From positions 1,860,001 through 1,924,000 of the forward strand of contig NZ_CP138214.1 of the NCBI RefSeq assembly GCF_034043515.1: a stretch of DNA of 64,000 bases. Reading direction: 5' to 3'. Each line of letters opens with the position of its first letter. Within the stretch, counting starts at the first letter, position 1. Of this stretch, positions 26,689 through 35,744 are shown in pieces. The stretch comes from Pseudomonas sp. MUP55 (GTDB lineage: Bacteria > Pseudomonadota > Gammaproteobacteria > Pseudomonadales > Pseudomonadaceae). The notes under the pieces are model-generated. The model was given only the letters and a program-made list of their open reading frames with translations. It was not told the origin of the DNA and did not search any database. The translations under genes and the position numbers were made by a program.

Positions 26689-27024
26689 GTGGTGAATGTC
26701 GAACAACTGAAAAGCAGCGTCAATCGCATGTCCGCCGACATCGTGCGCGATGCGGTGAACGAGCTGCGCCTCGATGGCCTGGTCACGGAAGGCAAGACGC
26801 CCTTCAACAAGGTGCATTTCAATACCTGCTTTGCCGAAATCGAGGCGCTGTTCCAGCGTGCCGGCTACCACAAGCAGCTGGATGTCGTGGGTTATCAGGG
26901 CTTGCTCTACGCACTGTACGACCCGGGACGCTGGGAGGCCGTGGACGTGCTGCGCTGGCTCAAGGAGTTTACCGAGGCGGCGAGCGCTTCGAAGGTTTTG
27001 CGCGCGCAATTGGCCAAGGCCTGA
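26689..27024 (+). CDS. Conserved hypothetical protein, probably SOS-regulated
   Basis: I do not recognise a domain in this 111-residue soluble, mostly helical protein (MVNVEQLKSSVNRMSADIVR at the start; FNTCFAEIEALFQRAGYHKQ in the middle). Start is GTG at 26689 after AGAGGGA. No signal peptide or membrane segment is seen. The LexA-like box at 26651 suggests DNA-damage induction; P. aeruginosa has several LexA-controlled genes of unknown function, so a checkpoint or repair accessory role is possible but unproven. Confidence 0.75.
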   Translation: MVNVEQLKSSVNRMSADIVRDAVNELRLDGLVTEGKTPFNKVHFNTCFAEIEALFQRAGYHKQLDVVGYQGLLYALYDPGRWEAVDVLRWLKEFTEAASASKVLRAQLAKA

Positions 27025-27097
27025 GAACTCTCCTAGGCTCAATCCCGCACCATGCGGGATAATGCCGGCCTGTTTATTCCAGGCATTGAGCATCGGC

Positions 27098-27988
27098 ATG
27101 TCCACTTCCGGTTTTTCCCCTTCGCAGCACCAAGCCAGTACCTTGTACCTGCCGCCTGGCCCCTGGTCGACGGTGCTCGATTGCCTTTGCGACCACTTCC
27201 CGGCGATCACCCGTGCGCAGTGGCTGGACCGCATTGCCCGTGGCCGGGTACTGGATATCAACGGTCATCCCATCAGCCTGGACCTGGCTTACAGGGAAGG
27301 TCTGTGCATCTATTACTTTCGCGAAGTGCCCAACGAGAAAGTGATCCCGGTACAGGAAACCATCCTGTACGCCGATGAACACCTGGTGGTGGCTGACAAA
27401 CCGCATTTCCTGCCGGTGACCCCCGCCGGCGAGTATGTGGAGCAAACGCTGTTGCGTCGTTTGATCCGGCGTCTGGACAATCCCGCCCTGGTGCCCTTGC
27501 ACCGCATTGATCGGCATACCGCGGGGCTGGTGCTGTTCTCGGCCAACCCCGACAGCCGCACGGCCTATCAGCAGCTGTTTCCCACGCGGCGCATTGATAA
27601 GATCTACGAAGCCATTGCCCCGGCCTTGCCTGGCCTGACCTTCCCGCGGGTGCACAAGAGCCGGCTGGTGGACGGTGAACCGTTCTTCCGTATGCAGGAA
27701 TCCCCGGGTGCCAGCAATACCGAAACGGCTGTTGAAGTGCGCGAGAAACACGGTGATCTATGGCGCTACGGCCTGTTTCCGGTGACCGGCAAGAAGCATC
27801 AATTGCGCGTGCACATGGCGGCGCTCGGGGCGAGTATCTGCAATGACCCGTTCTACCCCGACGTGATCAAGGACGCCCGGGACGATTACGCCAACCCGCT
27901 CAAGTTGCTGGCCCAGGGCGTGCGCTTTATCGACCCGGTCAGCGGCCAGGAACGCAGCTTTCGCAGTGAAATCACGCTGGACTGGTAA
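27098..27988 (+). CDS. RluA-family pseudouridine synthase
   Basis: This 296-residue RNA-modifying enzyme has the catalytic motif LHRIDRHTAGLVLFS with Asp 138, preceded by the VVADKPHFLPVTP substrate loop and followed by TGKKHQLRVHMAALG. An N-terminal S4-like region (WLDRIARGRVLDINGHPIS) is present. The exact uridine target (rRNA or tRNA) cannot be told from the sequence. The start at 27098 (MSTSGFSPSQHQ) was chosen because the frame upstream overlaps the preceding gene. Confidence 0.9.
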   Translation: MSTSGFSPSQHQASTLYLPPGPWSTVLDCLCDHFPAITRAQWLDRIARGRVLDINGHPISLDLAYREGLCIYYFREVPNEKVIPVQETILYADEHLVVADKPHFLPVTPAGEYVEQTLLRRLIRRLDNPALVPLHRIDRHTAGLVLFSANPDSRTAYQQLFPTRRIDKIYEAIAPALPGLTFPRVHKSRLVDGEPFFRMQESPGASNTETAVEVREKHGDLWRYGLFPVTGKKHQLRVHMAALGASICNDPFYPDVIKDARDDYANPLKLLAQGVRFIDPVSGQERSFRSEITLDW

Positions 27989-27995
27989 ACGCCGC

Positions 27996-28031
27996 AAACA
28001 ACAAGGCCCGCGTGAGGCGGGCCTTGTTGTG
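27996..28031. terminator. Bidirectional terminator hairpin
   Basis: ACAACAAGGCCCGC/GCGGGCCTTGTTGT is a perfect 14-bp stem with a GTGA loop between the convergent pseudouridine synthase and lipoprotein genes. It lacks a pure T run, but the stem is very strong. Confidence 0.8.
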
Positions 28032-28042
28032 CAAGCGGTGGC

Positions 28043-28264
28043 TTACAGGTCTTTAACGGTGCGAACCTGATCTTTGTTGATGCGGGTGTGCTTGCCGTCC
28101 AGCTGTTCGAATTCGTAGAAGCCTGAGTCTTCATCGTATTTCGGGGTGTCGACGGCCTGGATTTCGCGACCGTCATTCAGGGTGATCACTGTTGGCGAAG
28201 CGCAACCGGCGAGGGTGGCGAGGCCCAGTGCAAGCATGAGAGCGGCGATGGTCCGTTGAGTCAT
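28043..28264 (-). CDS. YgdI/YgdR-family small lipoprotein
   Basis: The 73-residue protein has a lipoprotein signal peptide ending in the lipobox LAGC (Cys about 21), then the YgdI/YgdR domain with PTVITLNDGREIQAVDTPKY and a terminal TRINKDQVRTVKDL. It is expected in the outer or inner membrane; no function is assigned to the family. The ATG at 28264 has GGAGAC upstream. Confidence 0.88.
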   Translation of the reverse strand: MTQRTIAALMLALGLATLAGCASPTVITLNDGREIQAVDTPKYDEDSGFYEFEQLDGKHTRINKDQVRTVKDL

Positions 28265-28343
28265 GGGTGTGTCTCCGAGAGAGTACTTTTGAAATGCTGA
28301 CCTTGTGACGTGTGCAACGCCGGCAAAGTTCCTGATGCAAGGC

Positions 28344-28946
28344 TCATTCTGACATGCCAGCCGGTGGGTGCAACAGTTCGGGGGTATTAAGATTGGCCAG
28401 GCGTGGGTCATCTTCAGGGCATTCCAGGCCCACGGCGCCATGCTGCAACAGGATTTTACGCGGGCTGCGTTCGCCTGCCTGCCAGGCCCGCTCCACCTGG
28501 TCTTTCAGCGCGGTGGGGATGATGCAGAGCAGCGGTTCCCAGAACTCGCCGTGGCGCACCATCACCGGAACCTGCAGATTGCGTTGCGCTATCGCACGCA
28601 AGTCGGCCACCAGTCGCGCATCTATCAGCGGCGCATCGCAGGGCAAAACCAGCAGATGCCCATGGCTCGCGGCGAACAGTCCTGCACGTATGCCGGCGAG
28701 TGGCCCGGGAAAGTCCGCGCTGTCATCGCTCACCAGTCGGTCGGCGTAGGCGGCATAGCGCGCATGGTTGCGATTGCACGAGATGATCAGGTCGTCCGTG
28801 AGCGGTCGCACTGATTGGTGCAGGTGCGCGATCAAGGGCTGACCGCGCCATTGCAGCAGGCCTTTGTCCTCGCCGCCCATGCGCTGGCCGCGGCCTCCGG
28901 CCAACAACAGAATCGAGCAAGGCAGGCGTGAAGATTCAACGGACAT
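28344..28946 (-). CDS. mobA: Molybdenum cofactor guanylyltransferase MobA
   Basis: This 200-residue nucleotidyltransferase attaches GMP to molybdopterin to give the MGD cofactor. The signature [20 protein letters not shown] (residues about 11-30) and the metal aspartate in [10 protein letters not shown] are present. The ATG at 28946 ([11 protein letters not shown]) is the natural start. It is divergent from moaB-moeA across 76 bases, so molybdenum cofactor genes are grouped here. Confidence 0.93.
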   Translation of the reverse strand: MSVESSRLPCSILLLAGGRGQRMGGEDKGLLQWRGQPLIAHLHQSVRPLTDDLIISCNRNHARYAAYADRLVSDDSADFPGPLAGIRAGLFAASHGHLLVLPCDAPLIDARLVADLRAIAQRNLQVPVMVRHGEFWEPLLCIIPTALKDQVERAWQAGERSPRKILLQHGAVGLECPEDDPRLANLNTPELLHPPAGMSE

Positions 28947-29022
28947 GGCGGTTTCGCTGCGGCAGGTAAACAGGGGCCTGTGATATAACACCGGGCTGTT
29001 CCTTCGACAACCGGACCGTGCC

Positions 29023-29562
29023 ATGAAAGCCAAGGCTGATGCGCCCTTCGTACCTCTGAATATCGCTGTACTGACCGTCAGCGACACCCGCACCCTGGAC
29101 ACCGACACCTCGGGCCAGGTCTTCGTCGATCGCCTGACCGCCGCCGGCCACACCTTGGCCGAACGTGTGCTGCTCAAGGATGACCTCTATAAAATTCGCG
29201 CCCAGGTGGCCCACTGGATCGCCGAGGACGTGGTGCAGGTCGTGCTGATCACAGGCGGCACCGGCTTCACCGGCCGCGACAGCACGCCCGAGGCCGTGAG
29301 CTGCCTGTTGGATAAACAGGTGGATGGTTTTGGCGAGCTGTTCCGCCAGATATCGGTCGCCGATATCGGCACATCCACCGTTCAGTCCCGCGCCCTGGCC
29401 GGGTTGGCCAATGGCACCCTGGTGTGCTGCCTGCCGGGCTCCACCAATGCCGTGCGCACCGGTTGGGACGGGATCCTTGCCGAGCAACTGGACAACCGTC
29501 ATCGGCCCTGCAACTTCGTACCCCACCTCAAGCAGGCCCAACCCTGTGAATCCCGTGGATAA
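29023..29562 (+). CDS. moaB: Molybdenum cofactor biosynthesis protein MoaB
   Basis: The 179-residue protein has the MoaB/MogA fold with [18 protein letters not shown] near the start, [19 protein letters not shown] in the middle and the [14 protein letters not shown] segment. MoaB/MogA enzymes adenylylate molybdopterin before metal insertion. It overlaps the start of moeA and is clearly co-transcribed with it. Confidence 0.92.
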   Translation: MKAKADAPFVPLNIAVLTVSDTRTLDTDTSGQVFVDRLTAAGHTLAERVLLKDDLYKIRAQVAHWIAEDVVQVVLITGGTGFTGRDSTPEAVSCLLDKQVDGFGELFRQISVADIGTSTVQSRALAGLANGTLVCCLPGSTNAVRTGWDGILAEQLDNRHRPCNFVPHLKQAQPCESRG

Positions 29563-30772
29563 GCCCGGCAAGACCGGCGCCTTGATGCCGGTGGAAGAGG
29601 CCTTGCAACGTTTGCTGGACATGGCCGGCGCCACGCCGATCCTTGAGCGCGAAGCGGTGAGCCTGGCCCAATGCGATGGCCGCGTATTGGCACAAGACCT
29701 GGTCTCCACCCTCGATCTGCCGCCCTGGCCCAACAGTGCCATGGACGGCTACGCCCTGCGCATGGCGGACTGGGCTGGCGAGCCTTTGCCGGTCAGCCAG
29801 CGCATTTTCGCCGGCAATGCGCCTGAGCCGTTGGCCCCTGGTACCTGCGCACGCATCTTTACCGGCGCGCCGGTACCCCAGGGTGCCGACTGCGTGCAAA
29901 TGCAGGAAAACGCGACCATTCACAGCGACGCACGCGTGAGTTTCAGCGAGCCGTTGCACGCGGGTCAGAACATCCGCCCTCAAGGCCAGGAAACCACGGT
30001 CGGCGAATTGGTGTTGCCCGCCGGTACGCGCCTGGGCCCGATCGAGTTGGGCCTGGCTGCTTCGCTGGGGCGTGATCGCCTGGACGTGGTGCGGCGTGTG
30101 CGGGTGGCCGTGCTGTCGACCGGCGATGAACTGATCGAACCCGGCTTGCCGCTGGGACCTGGGCAGATCTACAACAGCAACCGCCGTGTGCTGTGCAGCT
30201 GGCTGACGCGAATGGGCTGCGAGGTAATCGATGCTGGCATTCTGCCGGACGACCTTGAACAGACCCGCGCACGCTTGGCTGATCTCAATGGCGTCGACCT
30301 GATCCTGTCCACCGGTGGTGTGTCTGTAGGGGAGGCGGATTTTCTGGGTATTGCCCTACGTGAAGAGGGCGAGCTGGCGCTGTGGAAGCTGGCGATCAAG
30401 CCGGGCAAGCCGCTGACCTTCGGGCATTTTCGTGGCGTGCCGGTGATTGGCTTGCCTGGCAATCCTGCGTCCACCCTGGTGACCTTTGCCTTGTTGGCTC
30501 GGCCTTACCTGCTGCGCCGCCAAGGTGTGCAAGACGTTGCGCCGCTGCGTTTCAACGTGCCAGTGGGGTTTGTCTGGCCCAAGCCAGGAAACCGGCGCGA
30601 GTACCTGCGCGGGCGTATCGAGCAGGGCAAGGCGATCATCTACGGCAACCAGAGCTCCGGTGTATTGCGTAGCGCAGCGTGGGCGCAAGGGTTTGTGGAG
30701 GTGTTGGAAGGGACGACGCTGGTGCCTGGTGATCAGGTCAATTTCATCCCGCTGAGCGACATGCTGAACTGA
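29546..30772 (+). CDS. moeA: Molybdopterin molybdenumtransferase MoeA
   Basis: This 408-residue enzyme inserts molybdate into adenylylated molybdopterin. Motifs are PPWPNSAMDGYALR, RIFTGAPVPQGADCVQMQE, the VLSTGDELIEPG and ILSTGGVSVGEADF MoCF domain, and VIGLPGNPAST. I chose GTG 29546 because it gives the usual length and overlaps moaB by 17 bases; ATG 29585 (MPVEEALQRL) is an alternative. Confidence 0.9.
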   Translation: MNPVDKPGKTGALMPVEEALQRLLDMAGATPILEREAVSLAQCDGRVLAQDLVSTLDLPPWPNSAMDGYALRMADWAGEPLPVSQRIFAGNAPEPLAPGTCARIFTGAPVPQGADCVQMQENATIHSDARVSFSEPLHAGQNIRPQGQETTVGELVLPAGTRLGPIELGLAASLGRDRLDVVRRVRVAVLSTGDELIEPGLPLGPGQIYNSNRRVLCSWLTRMGCEVIDAGILPDDLEQTRARLADLNGVDLILSTGGVSVGEADFLGIALREEGELALWKLAIKPGKPLTFGHFRGVPVIGLPGNPASTLVTFALLARPYLLRRQGVQDVAPLRFNVPVGFVWPKPGNRREYLRGRIEQGKAIIYGNQSSGVLRSAAWAQGFVEVLEGTTLVPGDQVNFIPLSDMLN

Positions 30773-30871
30773 TCCCCTGGGGGCTTGCGCGTGAATGTTC
30801 AGTGTCGGCTGCTGGACATGTGACTGACACAGCGCATTGACGGACAAGCCCGCCCGACTCTGATTGAGGCC

Positions 30872-31201
30872 TCAGTAATCCTCGCCTTGATCTGTCACAT
30901 CCCGCTCGACCGGCCGCGCGTTCGGGTCATACCCCACCGGAAACTTGCCCTTCAATGTCCAGGCAAACGCGATGATTTCGGCAATGGTGCGGTACAACTC
31001 CTCGGGAATGCTGTCCCCCAGTTCCATGCGCGCCAGCAGCTTCACCAGCTCGGCGTTTTCATAGATGGGCACTTCATTTTCCCGGGCCAGCTTGAGGATC
31101 GCTTCAGCCAGGGCTTCATCGCCCTTGGCGGTCAGGGTCGGCGCTTGCTGGCCATCGTACTTGAGGGCGATCGCCTGGCGGGGGGTGTCAGGGTTCTTCA
31201 T
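30872..31201 (-). CDS. FlhB C-terminal-domain-like export switch protein
   Basis: The 109-residue protein resembles only the cytoplasmic C-terminal part of FlhB/YscU (QAIALKYDGQQAPTLTAKGD, then NEVPIYENAELVKLLARMEL). It lacks membrane helices and the NPTH autocleavage motif; the equivalent place reads DTPRQ. Such stand-alone FlhB-C proteins can support flagellar export in other bacteria. It overlaps the FliK-like gene by four bases, downstream of it. Confidence 0.85.
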   Translation of the reverse strand: MKNPDTPRQAIALKYDGQQAPTLTAKGDEALAEAILKLARENEVPIYENAELVKLLARMELGDSIPEELYRTIAEIIAFAWTLKGKFPVGYDPNARPVERDVTDQGEDY

Positions 31202-32775
31202 GCGGTTTCATCCACCCAGCGTTGTTCCAGTCCGGTTTTTGGCCCGCGAGGCGGGGTGCCGAGGTGGCAATCCAGGTCGCCGACATTGAGGCCCGAGGCC
31301 ACCAAGCGCTCGCGCAGGCTACCCAAGTGGTTTTCGATCAGGCTGGCGGTGAAAGCGCGGGTGGCCCACAGCTGGCTGGAGAGCTTGCCTTGCGTCAGCT
31401 GCGCCTGGACCTGCAAGGGTCCCAATGGCTCCATGTCGAAGGCCAGCTCGACGCGCCAGAGCATTTGCTTGGGGTCTTTACGTTCGTTGCGTTCGGGCTG
31501 CTCCTTATCGGAGGGTGGTTCTTCGCGCTGGAACTTCACCTGCAGCGGGACGATGTCCTGCAGGCTGCGCATGGGGATTTCCAGTTGCCAGGTGGTTTGC
31601 AGGCGGCCATCGGCGGTGGTGCCGGTCTGTTCCAGGCTCGACAGTTGGTGGCTCTGTAACCGGGAAATTGCCCCGGCGGCCAGGCGCAGCAGGTTTTCCA
31701 GGTCGCCTTCGCCTTCCAGTTTGGCCATCAGCCGCTCGGGCAACGGAAAACTGGCGGGCGCCTGACGCGCACCGACCTGGCCGAGCGTGCCCAGTGGGCT
31801 GCGTACAAAATTGGGCAATACCTGGGCCAGCGTATTGGCCGCGAGGATGGCATTCAGATTGGTGCTGGCGGGCAGGGCAGGCAATAAATCCGCGACCAGG
31901 CGCAACAGCGCGCCCTTCATGTCCAGCGGTGGTATTTGCGGGTTCTGTCCGACGAGTAATTTGGCTTCCAGGAAAGCCCCGCTGTTCTGCACCAGCTGCG
32001 CCAACACCTTGGGGTTGCTGACCTGCGCGAGGTCGGGCAAAGCCGCCAGTAAACGTTCGGCCGCCGCGCGCAGGTCGGCGGAGGTGCTGTCGCCGCGGGG
32101 CAGGTTTTGCAAGGAGGTAAACACCGCATCCAGCGAGCCTTGGCGACTCTGCTGGGTCGAGAGCTGCTGCGCGACCTCCAGTTGGTCCTTCAGCCCGCTC
32201 AACGGCACAAAACTCAGCGTCTGCGCGTCTTGCACCACCGCGCTGAGCAAGCTGCCGACCCTTAGTGGCTGAGGGCTTTCGACGGTGAGGGTGGTGCTGG
32301 CCATGGCGGTATTGAGCACGCTCACCAGCGAGCGGTAGACCGCCGGCTGCGCGGTGCCCTGGGGCAACATCTGGGTGGTCAGTACTTTGGCTTGCAGCAG
32401 CGTACCCACCGGCATCTGCGTGGTGTCGATGCGGGTAAGGGCGGCGATATTGGCACTCAACGCTTGCTGCAGCGAAAGGGTCAGGTTGCCCGCCGGCGTC
32501 TGGCCCACGGCCACGTTACTGCCCAGCGGCAATGGCTGGAGGCTGCTGGCTTGCACCAATGTCTGGCGACCGCCTTCGAGGGTCAACTTCAACAACAGTT
32601 GAAACGCGTCGCCGCCTTGTTTAAGCGCGATTACTTCGGCGTTTACGGTTTTTCCGGGCGCGATCAACCCGGTCTGCGGCTCCAGCAGCTTGAGCAGCTC
32701 TGCGGCTGCCGGCAGCGGGGCAGGGCCCGGGGTCGCGGCGGGGGGCAGGGAAGGTAGGTTGATCTCACCGGTCAT
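31198..32775 (-). CDS. FliK-like flagellar hook-length control protein
   Basis: This 525-residue protein is low-complexity, Leu/Gln/Ala-rich, for most of its length. Its C-terminus (residues about 410-500) resembles the FliK substrate-switch domain: WRVELAFDMEPLGPLQVQAQ, LSSQLWATRAFTASLIENHL and RLVASGLNVGDLDC. It is paired with the FlhB-C-like gene, its likely partner, but no other flagellar genes lie in the window, so it may be a second FliK. Start ATG 32775 (MTGEINLPSLPP). It is divergent from the ccm operon. Confidence 0.82.
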   Translation of the reverse strand: MTGEINLPSLPPAATPGPAPLPAAAELLKLLEPQTGLIAPGKTVNAEVIALKQGGDAFQLLLKLTLEGGRQTLVQASSLQPLPLGSNVAVGQTPAGNLTLSLQQALSANIAALTRIDTTQMPVGTLLQAKVLTTQMLPQGTAQPAVYRSLVSVLNTAMASTTLTVESPQPLRVGSLLSAVVQDAQTLSFVPLSGLKDQLEVAQQLSTQQSRQGSLDAVFTSLQNLPRGDSTSADLRAAAERLLAALPDLAQVSNPKVLAQLVQNSGAFLEAKLLVGQNPQIPPLDMKGALLRLVADLLPALPASTNLNAILAANTLAQVLPNFVRSPLGTLGQVGARQAPASFPLPERLMAKLEGEGDLENLLRLAAGAISRLQSHQLSSLEQTGTTADGRLQTTWQLEIPMRSLQDIVPLQVKFQREEPPSDKEQPERNERKDPKQMLWRVELAFDMEPLGPLQVQAQLTQGKLSSQLWATRAFTASLIENHLGSLRERLVASGLNVGDLDCHLGTPPRGPKTGLEQRWVDETA

Positions 32776-32975
32776 CGTGCACGTCGTCTCAGGGGAAATT
32801 GCCCTCTTTAGAGTAGGGCATCGCATGTATAATGCCGCCCGTCTGCAAAGAGAGCGCTAAAAACCTCACAACTATTTGATCCAGCTCTCTAAAATCGGTC
32901 GCCAAAGCCGTTATTGTGCATCTCACTGTAACGGCCGCTGCACCGCCGACTTGAACCGTAAAGGCCCGCGATCTC
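32776..32975 (+). promoter_or_regulatory. Promoter and leader of the ccm operon
   Basis: A TATAAT box at 32828-32833 with TCTTTA 17 bases upstream (32805-32810) is a good sigma-70 candidate. A leader of about 135 nt follows, with AGAGAGC (about 32849) able to pair with GCTCTCT (about 32885). The fliK-like gene starts at the left end. Confidence 0.5.
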
Positions 32976-33611
32976 TTGACCAGCCCTCTTCTTGAAGCCG
33001 TAGCGCTTGCCTGTGAACGCGACCTGCGCCTGCTGTTCGAACATCTCGAACTGCGCCTGGCGGGTGGCGACATGGTGCAAGTCAGCGGCCCCAACGGCAG
33101 TGGCAAGACCAGCCTGCTACGCTTGCTGGCCGGGCTGATGCAGCCGACGGCGGGCGAGGTTCGGCTTAACGGCAAGCCCCTGCATGAACAGCGCACCGAG
33201 TTGGCCCGCAACCTGATCTGGATCGGCCACGCCGCCGGGATCAAGGACGTACTCACCGCCGAAGAAAATCTCATCTGGCTCAGCGCCCTGCACCAGCCCG
33301 CTTCCCGCGACGCGATCTGGCAGGCCCTGGCCGCGGTCGGCCTCAAGGGTTTCGAAGACGTGTCCTGTCACACCCTGTCCGCCGGCCAGCAACGCCGCGT
33401 CGCGCTGGCGCGCCTGTATTTGCCCGGCCCGCCGCTGTGGATTCTCGACGAACCGTTCACCGCCCTCGACAAGCAAGGCGTGGCCCAATTGGAAGACCAT
33501 CTGGCCCGGCATTGTGAGCAGGGTGGCCTTGTGGTGCTCACCACCCACCACACCCTGACACGCAGGCCCGCCGGTTACCGTGAGCTGGATTTGGCGCGGT
33601 GGTCGGCATGA
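32976..33611 (+). CDS. ccmA: Heme exporter ATPase CcmA
   Basis: The 211-residue ABC ATPase of the CcmABCD complex has Walker [17 protein letters not shown], signature [14 protein letters not shown], Walker [12 protein letters not shown] and the HH loop TTHHTL. It powers release of holo-CcmE in cytochrome c maturation. It begins with TTG at 32976; no ATG fits. Its stop overlaps the ccmB start (ATGA). Confidence 0.93.
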   Translation: MTSPLLEAVALACERDLRLLFEHLELRLAGGDMVQVSGPNGSGKTSLLRLLAGLMQPTAGEVRLNGKPLHEQRTELARNLIWIGHAAGIKDVLTAEENLIWLSALHQPASRDAIWQALAAVGLKGFEDVSCHTLSAGQQRRVALARLYLPGPPLWILDEPFTALDKQGVAQLEDHLARHCEQGGLVVLTTHHTLTRRPAGYRELDLARWSA

Positions 33612-34276
33612 ATGTGTTTGCCCTGTTGGTCGCCCGCGAAGCACGGTTGTTGTGCCGTCGCCCGGCCGAACTGGCCAACCCCCTGGTGTTCTTCGCCATC
33701 GTGATTGCCCTGTTCCCGTTGGCGGTCGGCCCCGAGACTAAACTGTTGCAAACCTTGTCCCCAGGACTGGTATGGGTCGCGGCGCTTTTGTCCGTGCTGC
33801 TCTCGCTGGACGGACTGTTTCGCAGTGATTTCGAAGACGGTTCCCTGGAACAATGGGTCCTTTCGTCGCACCCTCTGCCCCTTCTGGTACTGGCCAAGGT
33901 GCTGGCACACTGGACGTTTTCCGGCCTCGCGCTGGTCTTGCTTTCGCCGCTGCTGGCGCTGATGCTGGGTTTGCCGGTTGAATGCCTGCCGGTGTTGCTT
34001 GTGTCCTTGTTGCTCGGTACGCCGGTGCTCAGCCTGTTGGGGGCGGTGGGCGCAGCGTTGACCGTCGGTTTGAAGCGCGGTGGCCTGTTGTTGGCCCTGC
34101 TGATTCTGCCTTTGTACATCCCGGTTCTGATCCTCGGCAGCGGTGCTTTGCAGGCTGCGCTGATGGGCATGCCGGCGACTGGTTACCTCTTGTGGCTTGG
34201 CAGCCTGGCCGCCCTGGCGGTAACCCTGACACCCTTTGCCATAGCGGCCGGCCTGAAGATCAGCGTCGGCGAATAA
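33608..34276 (+). CDS. ccmB: Heme exporter membrane protein CcmB
   Basis: This 222-residue protein has six hydrophobic helices and the CcmB start [22 protein letters not shown]. It forms the channel-like partner of CcmA in the inner membrane. The ATG at 33608 overlaps the ccmA stop by four bases. An 8-bp perfect hairpin (34322-34343) lies in the 84-base gap to ccmC. Confidence 0.93.
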   Translation: MNVFALLVAREARLLCRRPAELANPLVFFAIVIALFPLAVGPETKLLQTLSPGLVWVAALLSVLLSLDGLFRSDFEDGSLEQWVLSSHPLPLLVLAKVLAHWTFSGLALVLLSPLLALMLGLPVECLPVLLVSLLLGTPVLSLLGAVGAALTVGLKRGGLLLALLILPLYIPVLILGSGALQAALMGMPATGYLLWLGSLAALAVTLTPFAIAAGLKISVGE

Positions 34277-34321
34277 TGAGGTCTGGTCAGGCTTTACACG
34301 CTTGGCCAGTAAAGACCCTAC

Positions 34322-34343
34322 GCTGCTTGCCACGACAAGCAGC
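34322..34343 (+). other. Intercistronic hairpin ccmB-ccmC
   Basis: GCTGCTTG/CAAGCAGC form an 8-bp perfect stem with a CCACGA loop, 17 bases before the ccmC start. With no T run it is not a terminator, but it could mark an mRNA processing or stability point. Confidence 0.5.
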
Positions 34344-34360
34344 AACCGTGAGAAACAGCA

Positions 34361-35116
34361 ATGAACTGGACCTGGTTTCACAAGCTCGGCTCGCCCAAAT
34401 GGTTTTACGGCATCAGCGGCAAGCTGCTGCCGTGGTTGAGCGTCGCCGCCGTGTTGCTGATCGGCATCGGCCTGGTCTGGGGCCTGGCCTTCGCGCCGCC
34501 GGACTATCAGCAAGGCAACAGCTTTCGCATCATCTATATCCACGTGCCCGCCGCCATGCTGGCGCAGTCCTGCTACGTGATGCTGGCGGTGTGCGGCATC
34601 GTCGGGCTGGTCTGGAAGATGAAGCTGGCCGACGTCGCCCTGCAATGCGCCGCGCCAATTGGCGCGTGGATGACCGCGGTGGCGCTGGTCACCGGGGCGA
34701 TCTGGGGCAAACCCACCTGGGGTTCGTGGTGGGTGTGGGATGCGCGGCTCACGTCGATGTTGATTCTGCTGTTCCTGTACTTCGGCCTGATTGCCCTGGG
34801 CAACGCGATCAGCAACCGTGACAGCGCCGCCAAGGCCTGCGCGGTGCTGGCGATTGTCGGCGTGATCAACATCCCGATCATTAAGTACTCGGTGGAGTGG
34901 TGGAACACCCTGCATCAGGGCGCCACCTTCACCCTCACCGAAAAGCCGGCAATGCCCGTGGAAATGTGGGCACCGTTGCTGCTGATGGTACTGGGCTTCT
35001 ACTGCTTCTTCGGCGCGGTGCTGCTGCTGCGCATGCGCCTCGAAGTGCTCAAGCGCGAAGCCCGGGCCAGTTGGGTCAAGGCTGAAGTTCAAGCCAGCCT
35101 GGGAGCGCATGCATGA
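34361..35116 (+). CDS. ccmC: Heme transporter/handling protein CcmC
   Basis: This 251-residue six-helix protein has the tryptophan-rich heme-handling motif [13 protein letters not shown] between helices and flanking periplasmic histidines (YIHVPAAM and NTLHQG). It loads heme onto CcmE. The stop overlaps the ccmD start by four bases. Confidence 0.95.
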   Translation: MNWTWFHKLGSPKWFYGISGKLLPWLSVAAVLLIGIGLVWGLAFAPPDYQQGNSFRIIYIHVPAAMLAQSCYVMLAVCGIVGLVWKMKLADVALQCAAPIGAWMTAVALVTGAIWGKPTWGSWWVWDARLTSMLILLFLYFGLIALGNAISNRDSAAKACAVLAIVGVINIPIIKYSVEWWNTLHQGATFTLTEKPAMPVEMWAPLLLMVLGFYCFFGAVLLLRMRLEVLKREARASWVKAEVQASLGAHA

Positions 35117-35289
35117 GTTTTGCTTCATTCAGCGATTTTCTCGCCATGGGCCATCATGGCCTGTATGTCTGGACCGCCTACGGCATTTGCCTGGCGGTGC
35201 TGGCCCTCAACGTCGCCGCGCCGCTGCTGGCGCGCAAGCGTTACCTGCAACAAGAGGCGCGTCGTCTGCGCCGGGAGACCGATCAGTGA
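35113..35289 (+). CDS. ccmD: Heme exporter small subunit CcmD
   Basis: This 58-residue protein has one membrane helix ([21 protein letters not shown]) followed by a basic, Arg-rich tail ([19 protein letters not shown]). This is the CcmD pattern and the expected place between ccmC and ccmE. Its ATG overlaps the ccmC stop and its TGA overlaps the GTG of ccmE, so both junctions are coupled. Confidence 0.92.
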   Translation: MSFASFSDFLAMGHHGLYVWTAYGICLAVLALNVAAPLLARKRYLQQEARRLRRETDQ

Positions 35290-35741
35290 ATCCGTTGCGC
35301 AGAAAGCGTCTGTTGATCATCCTTGCCATTCTGGTCGGCGTCGGTGTTGCCGTGGGTCTGGCCCTGAGTGCCCTGCAGCAGAACATCAACCTGTTCTACA
35401 CCCCGACCCAGATCGCCAATGGCGAAGCGCCTGTCGACACGCGGATTCGTGCCGGCGGCATGGTAGAGAAGGGCTCCTTGAAGCGTTCCGGCGATTCCCT
35501 CGATGTGACCTTCGTCGTCACCGATTTCAACAAGGCCGTGACCATCACCTACCGCGGCATCCTCCCGGACCTGTTCCGCGAAGGCCAGGGCATCGTCGCC
35601 CTGGGCAAACTCAACGCCAATGGCGTGGTGGTGGCCGATGAAGTGCTGGCCAAGCACGATGAAAAATACATGCCGCCGGAAGTTACCAAAGCGTTGAAAG
35701 ACAGCGTTCAATCAGCACCCGCACCCGCCAAGGAGGGTTGA
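35286..35741 (+). CDS. ccmE: Heme chaperone CcmE
   Basis: The 151-residue periplasmic chaperone is anchored by an N-terminal helix ([20 protein letters not shown]). It carries heme on the conserved histidine in [13 protein letters not shown], with the tyrosine three residues further on. It starts with GTG at 35286 (MNPLRRKRL), overlapping the ccmD stop. Confidence 0.95.
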   Translation: MNPLRRKRLLIILAILVGVGVAVGLALSALQQNINLFYTPTQIANGEAPVDTRIRAGGMVEKGSLKRSGDSLDVTFVVTDFNKAVTITYRGILPDLFREGQGIVALGKLNANGVVVADEVLAKHDEKYMPPEVTKALKDSVQSAPAPAKEG

Positions 35742-35744
35742 TCG

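Noticed and set aside
33575..35128. A 517-codon minus-strand frame over ccmBC
   Set aside because: Extremely rich in Gln, His and Arg; an artefact of the complement of membrane-protein codons.
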